From contig JABGOQ010000028.1 of assembly GCA_018645405.1 (NCBI GenBank), forward strand, positions 1-41,382: 41,382 bases of DNA. The letters are read 5' to 3'. The translations under genes and the position numbers were made by a program. Positions 26,228 to 34,518 of this stretch are shown here, piece after piece (within the stretch, counting starts at the first letter, position 1; each line of letters starts with the position of its first letter). Source of the DNA: Anaerolineae bacterium. Lineage in GTDB: Bacteria; Chloroflexota; Anaerolineae; Anaerolineales; Villigracilaceae. The notes below the pieces were generated by a model. The model was not told where the DNA came from and did no database searches. It saw only the letters and a list, made by a program, of their open reading frames with translations.

Positions 26228-27259
26228 TTATTTCTCTACTTTTAGTGGAGCGGTATGATTTTCGCCATTTTGATAAAGCCAGCAACGCACAGTGTGTCCG
26301 TCGGCGTATTTATCTAGTAGCGGTTCGCTATGATTACATATTTCATCAAGATTGTATTCTTCACGAGCGCGGCAGCGGGGAGCAAAACGGCATCCGGGGG
26401 GCATATCGACCAAATTCGGAACAGCACCGGGGATAACTTCGAGTTCTTCTTGCACTTGCCCTAGTATAGGGACAGAAGCGATCAATCCCTTTGTGTAGGG
26501 GTGCATGGGGGTCTCGAAGACAGCTTCAATATCGGCTTCTTCGATGATTTGCCCTGCATACATGACAGCTACTCGATCTGCGCTTTCTGCAATGAGCCCA
26601 AGATCGTGGGTAATCAGAATAACTGATGTACCCATTTTATCGCGCAAGTCTATAATTAAGTCTAGAATTTGGGCTTGAATAGTTACATCTAAAGCGGTGG
26701 TTGGCTCGTCTGCAATGAGTAGTTTCGGCTTGAGAGCAAGAGCCATCGCAATCATTACACGCTGGGCTTGTCCTCCGGACATCTCATGTGGATAAGATTT
26801 TGCCTTCTTCCTAGCATCGGGGATGCCCACTAATTTGAGCAATTTTACAGCTTCATCCCAAGCTTCTGCTTTTTTGATATCTTTGTGGATCTCAAAAACT
26901 TCGGCAATTTGTGCGCCAACCGTAAAAACAGGATTAAGGCTACTTTGCGGTTGTTGAAAAATCATTGAAATCAAGTTGCCGCGCATCCCGACCATTTCAG
27001 CTTCTGAAAGTTTTAGGAGGTCTTTGCCTTTGAAGTGGATTTCGCCATCAACAATGCGACCGGGGTCATCTATGAGTTGTAGGATGGAGAATGACGTGAC
27101 GCTCTTGCCACAACCTGATTCTCCTACCAAACCCAGGATTTCACCCGATTCAACGTCGAAGTCAACGCCGTCTACAGCTTTGACAACGCCATCATCAGTG
27201 AAAAAGTAGGTTTTTAGATTTCGGACTTTTAGTAAAGCTTCGTTTGTATGATTAGTCAT
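26228..27259 (-). CDS. oppD: Peptide ABC transporter ATP-binding protein OppD
   Basis: A 343-residue ABC ATPase, partner of OppF. Walker A is GESGCGKSV, the signature [15 protein letters not shown], and Walker [13 protein letters not shown]. The C-terminal oligopeptide extension with [14 protein letters not shown] is present; its cysteines resemble those that bind an Fe-S cluster in some DppD/OppD proteins. GGAG lies 8 bases before the ATG. It is 18 bases after oppC. Confidence 0.95.
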   Translation of the reverse strand: MTNHTNEALLKVRNLKTYFFTDDGVVKAVDGVDFDVESGEILGLVGESGCGKSVTSFSILQLIDDPGRIVDGEIHFKGKDLLKLSEAEMVGMRGNLISMIFQQPQSSLNPVFTVGAQIAEVFEIHKDIKKAEAWDEAVKLLKLVGIPDARKKAKSYPHEMSGGQAQRVMIAMALALKPKLLIADEPTTALDVTIQAQILDLIIDLRDKMGTSVILITHDLGLIAESADRVAVMYAGQIIEEADIEAVFETPMHPYTKGLIASVPILGQVQEELEVIPGAVPNLVDMPPGCRFAPRCRAREEYNLDEICNHSEPLLDKYADGHTVRCWLYQNGENHTAPLKVEK

Positions 27260-27277
27260 TTTTTAGTCTCCGTCCGA

Positions 27278-28231
27278 TTAGTTTTTTAGGCGGGGATCAA
27301 TCGCATCGCGAAGACCATCACCTAAAAGATTGAAGGCTAATACGGTTATCATAATGGCTAAACCGGGGAAGAAGACCAGATGGGGCGCGGTGAAGATTTG
27401 GTTTCGTTCGGTACCAAGCATCGTCCCCCATTCTGCTGTTGGGGGTTGGGCTCCCAAGCCTAAGAAGGAAAGCGCAGCAGCGTCCAAGATAGCGGTAGCG
27501 ATTCCCAGAGTCCCCTGCACGATGAGGGGCGGTACCGCGTTTGGCAAAATCCGTCTAAATAAGATGTGCATTTTGCTGCCACCCAGCGCACGTGAAGCTG
27601 CGACGTATTCCTGCTCCTTGACGGAGAGAACGCTGGCGCGTACGACGCGAGCGTAAATGGGGATGGATACGATGGCGATGGCGAGGAGCGCATTTTGTAA
27701 GCCGTGCCCTAACACGGCGACGATGGCGATGGCGAGAAGAAGCGAGGGGAAGGCGAGGAGAACGTCCATGACACGCATGATAAGGTTGTCTATCCAGCCG
27801 CCGAGAAAACCGCCTAATGCGCCGAGTAATGTGCCGATGATGATGGCAAAGCCGACGGTCGTGAAGCCGACCATAAGCGAAACGCGTGTGCCGAAAACGA
27901 CGCGACTGAAGACATCGCGGACGTTCCCGTCTGTGCCGAGAATATGCTGCGGTTGACTCTCGTCACACCCTAAGAGATGGATACATGGGTCTGAGCGTCT
28001 TTTAATATCTTCATGACCGATGAGGACAAAGTTTGGGTCAAAAGGAGCGATGGCAGGGGCGAAAGTGGCGACCAGAATAAGGAAGAGGAGAATTGAGCCG
28101 CCAATAACTGCCGATCGTTGCCGAAAGATGCGGCGCATGGTGAGTTTTAGCAGACTGTCTGATTGGTAGCTTTCGTCTTGGACGTCATTTTCGACAAGAC
28201 TTGAGAGTTTAGATTCTGTTTTATTAGTCAT
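27278..28231 (-). CDS. oppC: Peptide ABC transporter permease OppC
   Basis: A 317-residue inner-membrane permease with six predicted helices: one after a 40-residue cytoplasmic N-terminus (about 41-62) and five in the BPD_transp_1 core. The EAA loop EYVAASRALGG contacts the ATPases. A large extracytoplasmic loop after helix 1 contains C83 and C89, which could form a disulphide. It starts 3 bases after the oppB stop, so translation is coupled. Confidence 0.94.
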   Translation of the reverse strand: MTNKTESKLSSLVENDVQDESYQSDSLLKLTMRRIFRQRSAVIGGSILLFLILVATFAPAIAPFDPNFVLIGHEDIKRRSDPCIHLLGCDESQPQHILGTDGNVRDVFSRVVFGTRVSLMVGFTTVGFAIIIGTLLGALGGFLGGWIDNLIMRVMDVLLAFPSLLLAIAIVAVLGHGLQNALLAIAIVSIPIYARVVRASVLSVKEQEYVAASRALGGSKMHILFRRILPNAVPPLIVQGTLGIATAILDAAALSFLGLGAQPPTAEWGTMLGTERNQIFTAPHLVFFPGLAIMITVLAFNLLGDGLRDAIDPRLKN

Positions 28232-28234
28232 GTT

Positions 28235-29314
28235 TTAGTCCAACCTAATGCGGGGGTCAATGAAGACGTAGGAGAGATCAACCAAAAGATTGACAGCCAC
28301 ATAGCCTACGGCAATGACGATTGTAAATCCCTGTACGATGGGGAAATCGCGTGCGGTTATTGCTTCGAAAAGCATTCGCCCTACACCTGCAAAACCGAAA
28401 ATCGTTTCAGTAAGAACCGCCCCCGCAAAGAGCGTGCCCACTTGTAAGCCGATGATGGTAATCACTGGCAATAGGGCATTTCGAAGGGCGTGTTTCATGA
28501 TGACAAAGCGTTCGAACAGACCTTTTGCCCGCGCTGTACGAATATAATCTTGGCGCAGCACTTCAAGCATGCTAGAGCGTGTCATACGGGCGATAATAGC
28601 GAGAGGGATTGTACTCAGGGCGACAGAGGGAAGAATGATATGTTTAATGATGTCGCTTAAAACTTCCCAATCTCGCGTAATAATGGAGTTGAAGACATAC
28701 ATATTCGCAAAAAATTCCATGAAGGCGTATTTTGTCGTCCCTTCTATCACTTCCCATTGAAAAACTTCATAAAAGGGAATTGCGGATACACCAGCCGAAA
28801 TACGACCTGAGGGGGGTAACCAGAAAGGGGTGTCTTTGAGAAGGAGCGCAAAAACATAGGCAAGAACTAAGCCTAGCCAGTATACAGGCATAGAAACCCC
28901 TGTGTTTGCGCCAATCATGACCCCAACATCTATGAAAGAGTTTCGTTTTACGGCAGAAATTATCCCCGCAGGAATGCCGACTAAAACGGCAAGAAAAAGT
29001 GCAATAAGACCGAGTTCTATAGTGGTTGGGAGGCGCTCGAGAAGGATTGTTGTTACTGGGCGACTATAGCGAATTGAATCTCCAAAATCACCTGAAAATA
29101 TATCCTTCATATAAATCCCAAATTGAACAGCAATGGGTTTATTAAGACCATACTGCTCAGCAAAGCGCTCACATGCTTCTTGGGATGCTTTTTCTCCAAG
29201 CATTGCTGTGCAAGGGTCTCCAGGAATGGAACGCGCCATAACAAAGGTGACAAGAAGAATTCCAAAAATAACAGGAATTGAATATAGGATGCGGCGAAAA
29301 GCGTATTGTGTCAT
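28235..29314 (-). CDS. oppB: Peptide ABC transporter permease OppB
   Basis: A 359-residue inner-membrane permease with the typical first helix YSIPVIFGILLVTFVMAR, the core helices, and the EAA loop DYIRTARAKGL. The first outside loop has C35 and C48, a possible disulphide. It also carries a larger than usual loop around residues 165-215 between core helices. The ribosome-binding site is weak. It follows oppA after a hairpin that may reduce its expression relative to the binding protein. Confidence 0.94.
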   Translation of the reverse strand: MTQYAFRRILYSIPVIFGILLVTFVMARSIPGDPCTAMLGEKASQEACERFAEQYGLNKPIAVQFGIYMKDIFSGDFGDSIRYSRPVTTILLERLPTTIELGLIALFLAVLVGIPAGIISAVKRNSFIDVGVMIGANTGVSMPVYWLGLVLAYVFALLLKDTPFWLPPSGRISAGVSAIPFYEVFQWEVIEGTTKYAFMEFFANMYVFNSIITRDWEVLSDIIKHIILPSVALSTIPLAIIARMTRSSMLEVLRQDYIRTARAKGLFERFVIMKHALRNALLPVITIIGLQVGTLFAGAVLTETIFGFAGVGRMLFEAITARDFPIVQGFTIVIAVGYVAVNLLVDLSYVFIDPRIRLD

Positions 29315-29342
29315 AAATAAACCAGCCTAGTTCGTACAAGAG

Positions 29343-29395
29343 AAAAACAATGCGAGACAGTGCCGCCTTTGTCGGGCTTAGCACCATCTCGCATT
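29343..29395 (-). terminator. Hairpin between oppA and oppB
   Basis: On the minus strand AATGCGAGA and TCTCGCATT (plus-strand arms 29349-29357 and 29387-29395) form a 9-base perfect stem, with further pairing in the loop, followed by GTTTTT. It looks like a leaky terminator or a 3' stabiliser that leaves the binding-protein mRNA more abundant than the permease mRNA. Confidence 0.7.
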
Positions 29396-29425
29396 GATCT
29401 TAATTAAAAGCTAGATGGCAGAAGA

Positions 29426-31159
29426 TTACTCTGCTGCGTTCATCAAGCCATCCCAAAGGTAGCCATAGTACGTGAAAGCACCAGTGTTACCAATGTGATT
29501 TGCGTTTGCTGCGTCGATACCAGCTGACCAGGATGCAATGACATCGTTCGCATCGAAGGTGGAGCCATCGTGGAAGGTGACGCCTTCGCGGAGGGCGCAG
29601 GTCCAGACGGTTGAATCTTCGTTGGCGGTACAACCAGTGGCCAATTCAGGAACAACTTCGCCGGAGTCGATTGCATAGGCTAAGAGAGTTTCTGTAACCT
29701 GCTGGCAAGGAGCCAGTGATTCGCCGTCAGATTCGTCTTGGCAGAAGAGGCTGATAGGTTCAGCGTTTTGCATGAAGACGAAGGTGTCTTTGCCGGGATC
29801 AACTTGCGCCATCAACGGGGCGCCGAAGGGGCGGAAGTGAGCATTGTCAACTGTTGCTAAAGCAGCAGATGCAGATGCACCGTTGGCGATCGGAATCATA
29901 GGTACGAGTTCGCGAATAGCATTGTTGGCTTCAACATAGAGAGCTTCTGCTGCAGCGGGATCACCGATCTGGGAGGCTGTTTGCAGTACTTCGTAGATCT
30001 CAGGATGCGTCTCGCCGTATTGCGGGTTGGTTTCAGCAAAGTGATAATCAAGGAAGTTGGTTACGTGAGGATAGTCAGCACCCCAACCAAGGAGGTAGAA
30101 ACCGTCCAGGCGGCCGTTGGTGGATTCATCAATGAACTCACCAGATTCCATGACAACAACTTCAGCTGTAATGCCCAGGTTTGCTTCCAATTGGGCTTGA
30201 ACTTCTACAGCAACCAAGCCAGGCTCAGGAAGGTAACCACGGAAAACATCACGATAATAAATGGTGGTCTCGAAGCCATCAGGATAGCCAGCATCAGCAA
30301 GTGCTTGTTTGGCGGCGGCGGCGTCAAAATCGTACCATGCATCACCGGTACAACCGTTGGGGAGGCTGCAAGGAGTGAAGTGGGAAGGAACAGTTGCGCC
30401 TTCTGCATAGAAGTTATCTACAATACGTTGGCGATCAATGCCCATAGCGATAGCCTTGCGGACATCAATATTGTCGAAGGGGGCAAAGGTGTTGGTCATT
30501 GCCAAATAAAGAACGTTGGGGTTGGCAACAGGCAAGAAGGTTAGATTTTCGTCTTCTTTCACAACTTCGTAGTCATCGGGGCTGAGGTTGGTGATTTGAT
30601 CAACGGTGCCAGATTGAAGCTCAAGCAAGCGTTGTGCACCTTCAGTTGCCCAGCGGAAGACCAAAGTGTCATAAGCGGGTTTGTCACCCCAGTAGCCATC
30701 GTAGGCTTTGAAGGTGACGCTTTCGCCACTAGCCCAGTTTTCGAGAGCGAAGGGACCGGTGCCGACAGGGGAGCGAAGCAGAGTTTCTTGGTTTGCTTCA
30801 TTAGCATTGGCGTCCAACCACTCTTCAGGATAAATGCCGAACGGGGTGAAAGCTGCTTTCTGTGGGAACGCAGGATCAGGGCTACACATGGTGAATTCAA
30901 CGGTGTGTGCATCTGAGGCAGAGATGGATTTAATCTTTCCACCATATTCGCAGTCAGCTGCTTCAACCATTTTGCCTTCAAACTCAGCCATAGGCTCTTC
31001 GGCGGCAGGTTCTTCTGCAGGTTCTTCTGCTACTGGCTCTTCAGCGGCAGGTTCTTCTACTGCGGGGGCTTCAGGTGCGGCAGGCTGGCAGGCTACCAAC
31101 ACCATGCTTGTAAGCAATAGCATTGCAAACAAAGTGTACAGGATTTTACTCTTCTTCAT
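29426..31159 (-). CDS. oppA: Peptide-binding lipoprotein OppA, circularly permuted
   Basis: A 577-residue extracytoplasmic substrate-binding lipoprotein of the SBP_bac_5 family. It has a signal peptide with lipobox LVAC (C24) and an E/P/A-rich linker (25-58). The family blocks are present but out of order. The protein begins in the middle of the normal domain (GGKIKSI at 73-79, VGTGPF at 132-137, YWG at 156-158, DVRKAIAMGIDR at 232-243) and reaches the usual C-terminal PMIPIANG at 420-427. The block that is normally N-terminal follows: FVFMQNAEPISL at 460-471, LLAY at 492-495, LREGVTFHDG at 523-532, FDANDV at 535-540. The break point matches on both ends, so this is a circular permutation. 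Eight cysteines after the lipobox are spaced as four possible pairs. The ATG at 31159 with AAGGAGAAAG is preferred over 31204. Confidence 0.93.
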   Translation of the reverse strand: MKKSKILYTLFAMLLLTSMVLVACQPAAPEAPAVEEPAAEEPVAEEPAEEPAAEEPMAEFEGKMVEAADCEYGGKIKSISASDAHTVEFTMCSPDPAFPQKAAFTPFGIYPEEWLDANANEANQETLLRSPVGTGPFALENWASGESVTFKAYDGYWGDKPAYDTLVFRWATEGAQRLLELQSGTVDQITNLSPDDYEVVKEDENLTFLPVANPNVLYLAMTNTFAPFDNIDVRKAIAMGIDRQRIVDNFYAEGATVPSHFTPCSLPNGCTGDAWYDFDAAAAKQALADAGYPDGFETTIYYRDVFRGYLPEPGLVAVEVQAQLEANLGITAEVVVMESGEFIDESTNGRLDGFYLLGWGADYPHVTNFLDYHFAETNPQYGETHPEIYEVLQTASQIGDPAAAEALYVEANNAIRELVPMIPIANGASASAALATVDNAHFRPFGAPLMAQVDPGKDTFVFMQNAEPISLFCQDESDGESLAPCQQVTETLLAYAIDSGEVVPELATGCTANEDSTVWTCALREGVTFHDGSTFDANDVIASWSAGIDAANANHIGNTGAFTYYGYLWDGLMNAAE

Positions 31160-31169
31160 TCTTTCTCCT

Positions 31170-31250
31170 TCTCCATAAAATGGAGATTTGGTGAGTAGAG
31201 GCATAAGCTTTCTGCTTACGCCATAAAATAGAAGCGGTGTTAAAACACCG
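31170..31250 (-). promoter_or_regulatory. oppA leader with three hairpins
   Basis: The oppA leader of about 90 bases holds three consecutive stems: CGGTGTT/AACACCG (31235-31250), GGCATAAGC/GCTTACGCC (31200-31222, one G-U pair) and TCTCCA/TGGAGA (31170-31186). The last abuts the Shine-Dalgarno site. They may stabilise the mRNA or control initiation. Confidence 0.65.
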
Positions 31251-31256
31251 TCTTTT

Positions 31257-31286
31257 ATTATACGGGGGGATGATATAACCTGTCAA
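31257..31286 (-). promoter_or_regulatory. opp operon promoter
   Basis: Consensus -35 TTGACA (31286-31281) and consensus -10 TATAAT (31262-31257) on the minus strand with 18-base spacing. It is the strongest promoter match in the window and suits an abundant binding protein. Confidence 0.9.
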
Positions 31287-31337
31287 CTTTTTGAGATGAC
31301 GAAATCTGCATCGCACGTGACATTTGACTTGCTACCG

Positions 31338-31964
31338 TTATTTCAAAACATCATACTTTTGACGGACTTCACGTATATCATCCCACATTAGTGATTTAGG
31401 TGCCCCCGGCTTTTTAGAGGGATTTCTCAACAAATAAGATGGATGAAAAATCGGCATAATCCAGCGACCATCCATCTCTATCCACTGTCCGCGTAAACGA
31501 GTAATCCCTGTCTTCCCAAGAATTGATTGGCAAGCCACATTCCCCATCAACAAGACGATGGGTGCACTCACCAGACGAATAATCTCAAGTGTATAAGGGC
31601 GGTAATACTCAATTTCTTGCGTAGTCGGTTTTCTAAAATTTTTCCCATTCTCGCCCGGTGGCATTCTGAAAACAGAATTGGTGATGTATATATCATTCTG
31701 CGAATCGAAATCAGCTGCTTCAAGAATTTTATCTAGCATTTTCCCCGCTCGTCCAATAAATGGCACGCCATCTATATTTTCCTGTGGACCCGGAGCCTCG
31801 CCAACCAGCAAAATCTTCGCGTTGGGATTGCCTCGACTGATAACGACTCGCGTTCCAGCATCTGCGAGCAAATCGTCATTCATATTTGTCATTGCTTTGA
31901 TAAGTGCATCAAGCGTGTCAAATTTTACAGATTGCGACCCTCCAAACAAGCCAGATTGAGACAT
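31338..31964 (-). CDS. Uracil-DNA glycosylase, family 4-like without Fe-S cysteines
   Basis: A 208-residue glycosylase of the family-4 (UDGa) type that removes uracil from DNA. Motif A is GEAPGPQEN (55-63), followed by GVPFIGRAGKMLD, and motif B is HPSYLLR (174-180). The four cysteines that hold the 4Fe-4S cluster in typical family 4 enzymes are missing. There is no CxxC near residues 22-30. The KCRPP position reads FRMPP (99-103), and the later Cys is Y121. The only Cys, C145, is not at a cluster position. AAAGGAG lies 5 bases before the ATG. It is probably monocistronic, just upstream of the opp promoter. Confidence 0.87.
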   Translation of the reverse strand: MSQSGLFGGSQSVKFDTLDALIKAMTNMNDDLLADAGTRVVISRGNPNAKILLVGEAPGPQENIDGVPFIGRAGKMLDKILEAADFDSQNDIYITNSVFRMPPGENGKNFRKPTTQEIEYYRPYTLEIIRLVSAPIVLLMGNVACQSILGKTGITRLRGQWIEMDGRWIMPIFHPSYLLRNPSKKPGAPKSLMWDDIREVRQKYDVLK

Positions 31965-31998
31965 GTTGCTCCTTTTTGTAATTTAAATTAATTGAGAG

Positions 31999-32044
31999 AA
32001 AAAACCGTGTTTCATGTTGCGTGTTTAAAGAATCACAAAACACG
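31999..32044 (-). terminator. Possible terminator after the MBL gene
   Basis: On the minus strand CGTGTTT (32044-32038) can pair with AAACACG at 32012-32006 or at 32026-32020. The first option is followed by a T-run. Only one of the two stems can form at a time. Confidence 0.45.
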
Positions 32045-32073
32045 AATGACGCTACATATTTTAAAGCGTGCCC

Positions 32074-32907
32074 TTAATCGTAAACCACAGACAGGCCCAC
32101 CCCTACTTCTTCTAGATTCGCCACTGTAGATAGCGCAATTTTCGAGTTTAAATCCGTGCAATGACAAGCCCAAAGAGTTTTTGGTTGAAGAGCTTTCATA
32201 TAATCCAGAGTCCCCTCGATTTGTTTCTCCGGAGGGTTTTGTAGATGCAATCCACCGATAATATCGGCGACTTTATCATTTTCACAAACTTCTTTGGCAT
32301 ATTCGATGATATTGCAAATCCCCGCGTGTGAGCAACCTGTGATAATAACCAATCCCTCGGATGAGTTGTAGACTAAAGCAGAATCTTCTACAACATAATC
32401 ATCTTCCTTTGCACCCTCTTTGCGGCCATAAGTAGCGATAGATTCAAAAGAATTCTTTCTAGGGATTTCTCCTAGAAAGGTCAGTTTTTTGCTAAGTTTC
32501 TGCGGCTCTTTGCTCAATTGCATTTTGAAGTGCTTTTCCAGTTTGCGCTTAGAGAGAAGTGAGCCAAATTCGTCAAAATCTTCTGATATCACACTTGTAA
32601 ATGTTTCCGGGTGGGCAATGAGTGTTGGCTTCTTGAAAGGAAGTTTTTCGATTTTCAATTCTATATAGTATTTGAGCAATCTATCTAATCCCCAAGTATG
32701 GTCAAGATGGCCGTGTGAGAAAGCCAGATAATCAAGATTTCTCAAATCAAGCCCCATTTTTTGAGCGTTATCAAGAAAAATGCCTGAATAACCAGTATCG
32801 AAGAGAAGGGCTGTTTCATCATCTTCAATCAGAAAAGATAACCCTGGTTCCGCTAAAAAATAGCGGTCAATAATCGTATTATTATCTACAAGCACGGTTA
32901 ATTTCAT
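32074..32907 (-). CDS. MBL-fold metallohydrolase, COG1237-like
   Basis: A 277-residue metallo-beta-lactamase-fold protein. The metal motif is SHGHLDHTWGL with H65, H67, D69 and H70. TGCSHAGI supplies a further ligand region, and HCTD lies near the end. These features fit the family annotated as 7,8-dihydropterin-6-yl-methyl-4-(beta-D-ribofuranosyl)aminobenzene 5'-phosphate synthase-like, known mainly from archaeal methanopterin work. The real substrate in bacteria is uncertain. AAAGGA precedes the ATG. It follows the amylase gene with a 58-base gap holding the small palindrome TGCCGTTTTCGGCA. Confidence 0.85.
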   Translation of the reverse strand: MKLTVLVDNNTIIDRYFLAEPGLSFLIEDDETALLFDTGYSGIFLDNAQKMGLDLRNLDYLAFSHGHLDHTWGLDRLLKYYIELKIEKLPFKKPTLIAHPETFTSVISEDFDEFGSLLSKRKLEKHFKMQLSKEPQKLSKKLTFLGEIPRKNSFESIATYGRKEGAKEDDYVVEDSALVYNSSEGLVIITGCSHAGICNIIEYAKEVCENDKVADIIGGLHLQNPPEKQIEGTLDYMKALQPKTLWACHCTDLNSKIALSTVANLEEVGVGLSVVYD

Positions 32908-32965
32908 GGTTTTTCCTTTAAAAATGCGCTAGTTGCCGTTTTCGGCATTGTTTTTGTGAAACGCT

Positions 32966-34351
32966 TTACTTAAGCCAAACGCCACTCCACGCATCAAGTT
33001 TTATCTCAACAAAACCCTCTCGCACGCCAAATCTATTGTGGTTGAGCAAAGAGCGTAGTTCATCACCATCTTTGAGTAAATTGCCAACGGGAATTCGCAA
33101 AGTCTCTGCATTTTCAGAGAGATTCATCGCAACTACAACTTTTTCTGTACCCAATTTTCGGGCAAATGCGTAGCCTTTTTCTTCCGCCAGCAAGCGAATA
33201 TATTCCCCGCGCCGCATGGCAGGGATACGTTTTCTCAAACCAATTAGCTCTTGCACCCAATCACGCAAATTTCCTTTCCACTCACTTTTATCCCAAGGAA
33301 AAGCGCGCCGGCAATCTGGGTCTTTATCGCCATCTACACCAACTTCATCGCCATAATAAATGGCAGGTGCGCCGGGATAGGCAAACTGGAAGAGAAAGGC
33401 TAATTTGATTTTATCTAAATCCCCGCCTAATTTATGATGGATTCGTTTGGTATCGTGCGAGCCAAGTGGGACGTACATCGCCCGCACATTCTCTTGCGGA
33501 TAGGCATTAAAAAGCGATTCGACCTTGTCCCCAAATTGCGTGGCGTTGATTTGACTGTTGAGAGTCTCGATCAGCGCGTCGCGAACGGGGTAGTGCATTA
33601 GCCCGTCAAAGTGATTGTCGTCTACCCAGCGGGGGTCCACTTCCCAGATTTCGCCGAGGATATAGGCATCTGGGTTGGCACCTCTGACTATTTGACGGAA
33701 CCCAGCCCAAAACGCGTCCGAATCGATTTCGTTGGGAACATCGAGTCGCCAACCATCTGCGCCAGCTTCCATCCAATATTTGGCGATGTCGTAGATATAA
33801 TCCCGCACTACAGGGTTATCGGTGTTAAATTTGGGGAGCGATTTGAAGTTCCACCAAGCAGAATAATTCTCTGCATCGCCATGCGTGTAGGCGTTGAGTG
33901 GGAAGCCTTTAACATGAAACCAATCTTTATAAGCAGAGTGTTCACCATTTTCGAGTAGGTCGGCAAAGGCGAAAAACCCGCGTGAGCAGTGGTTAAAAAC
34001 GCCGTCAATAACAACGCGCATCCCGTTGCTGTGAGCGGCGTTGAGCAGGGTGTCGAAATCTTTGCGTTTGCCAAGTTTGGGGTCGATGGTGTAATAATCG
34101 CTGGTATTGTAGCGGTGATTGGAGGGGGAGAGAAAAATGGGGTTGAGATAGAGGGCGTTCACGCCAAGGTCGAGGAGATAATCGAGTTTTTGGGTGATGC
34201 CGCGCAAATCTCCGCCCATAAAATTATAGAGGGTGGGTTCTGCATCCCACTCGGCGACATTATCGGGATTTGTGGCAGGGTCGCCATTGGCGAAACGGTC
34301 GGGGAAAATTTGGTAAAAGATTGCGTCTTGCACCCAGTAGGGGACGGTCAT
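32966..34351 (-). CDS. GH13 alpha-amylase family glycosidase
   Basis: A 461-residue glycoside hydrolase family 13 enzyme with no signal peptide, so cytoplasmic. The catalytic residues are D204 (nucleophile, GWRLDVPNEI), E234 (acid/base, ILGEIW) and D300 (GSHDTKR), with DGVFNH at 116-121. The LPKFN block near 172-176 is like the MPKLN of the neopullulanase/cyclomaltodextrinase group (GH13_20). The N-terminal CBM34-type domain usual in that group is absent, because the barrel starts at residue 8 (QDAIFYQIFPDRF). It probably acts on malto-oligosaccharides or cyclodextrins taken up by the cell. GAGG precedes the ATG. Confidence 0.93.
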   Translation of the reverse strand: MTVPYWVQDAIFYQIFPDRFANGDPATNPDNVAEWDAEPTLYNFMGGDLRGITQKLDYLLDLGVNALYLNPIFLSPSNHRYNTSDYYTIDPKLGKRKDFDTLLNAAHSNGMRVVIDGVFNHCSRGFFAFADLLENGEHSAYKDWFHVKGFPLNAYTHGDAENYSAWWNFKSLPKFNTDNPVVRDYIYDIAKYWMEAGADGWRLDVPNEIDSDAFWAGFRQIVRGANPDAYILGEIWEVDPRWVDDNHFDGLMHYPVRDALIETLNSQINATQFGDKVESLFNAYPQENVRAMYVPLGSHDTKRIHHKLGGDLDKIKLAFLFQFAYPGAPAIYYGDEVGVDGDKDPDCRRAFPWDKSEWKGNLRDWVQELIGLRKRIPAMRRGEYIRLLAEEKGYAFARKLGTEKVVVAMNLSENAETLRIPVGNLLKDGDELRSLLNHNRFGVREGFVEIKLDAWSGVWLK

Positions 34352-34432
34352 AAATGAGCCTCGTTGTTTTAGGTTTTTTACAAAAAAGATTCTATCACTT
34401 TTCTCGTGTTATGATAGCGGCGAATTTTGATG

Positions 34433-34502
34433 AAAGACTTTTGACCTTAGACATCAGGCTTCAGAAAAAGCTGAGAACTGATATCTAAAGTCTGAAGTCT
34501 TT
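34433..34502. repeat. Long inverted repeat before the transporter gene
   Basis: Two 25-base arms (34433-34457 and 34478-34502), identical to each other's complement at 21 of 25 positions, starting AAAGACTT and ending AAGTCTTT, around a 20-base loop that contains GCTT/AAGC. It ends 16 bases before the transporter ATG, just before the Shine-Dalgarno site. It does not match a preQ1 riboswitch. It may be a MITE-like dispersed element or a leader hairpin. Confidence 0.8.
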
Positions 34503-34518
34503 AAAAACGGAGAAGAAA

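Noticed and set aside
29981-30544. Open frame of 187 codons opposite oppA
   Set aside because: Shadow of the oppA coding strand with no ribosome-binding site and no recognisable domain.
31160-31204. Upstream start for oppA at 31204
   Set aside because: It would place 15 extra residues before a perfect lipoprotein signal peptide and would begin inside a leader hairpin; the ATG at 31159 has an excellent Shine-Dalgarno site.
32941-32965. Terminator after the amylase gene (TGCCG-tttt-CGGCA)
   Set aside because: The T-run follows the stem on the plus strand only, where no gene ends, so I do not call it a minus-strand terminator.
34501-34518. preQ1 riboswitch in front of the queuosine-precursor transporter
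   Set aside because: The leader has a long perfect-type hairpin but not the short C-rich aptamer and A-rich tail of preQ1-I, nor a preQ1-II pattern.
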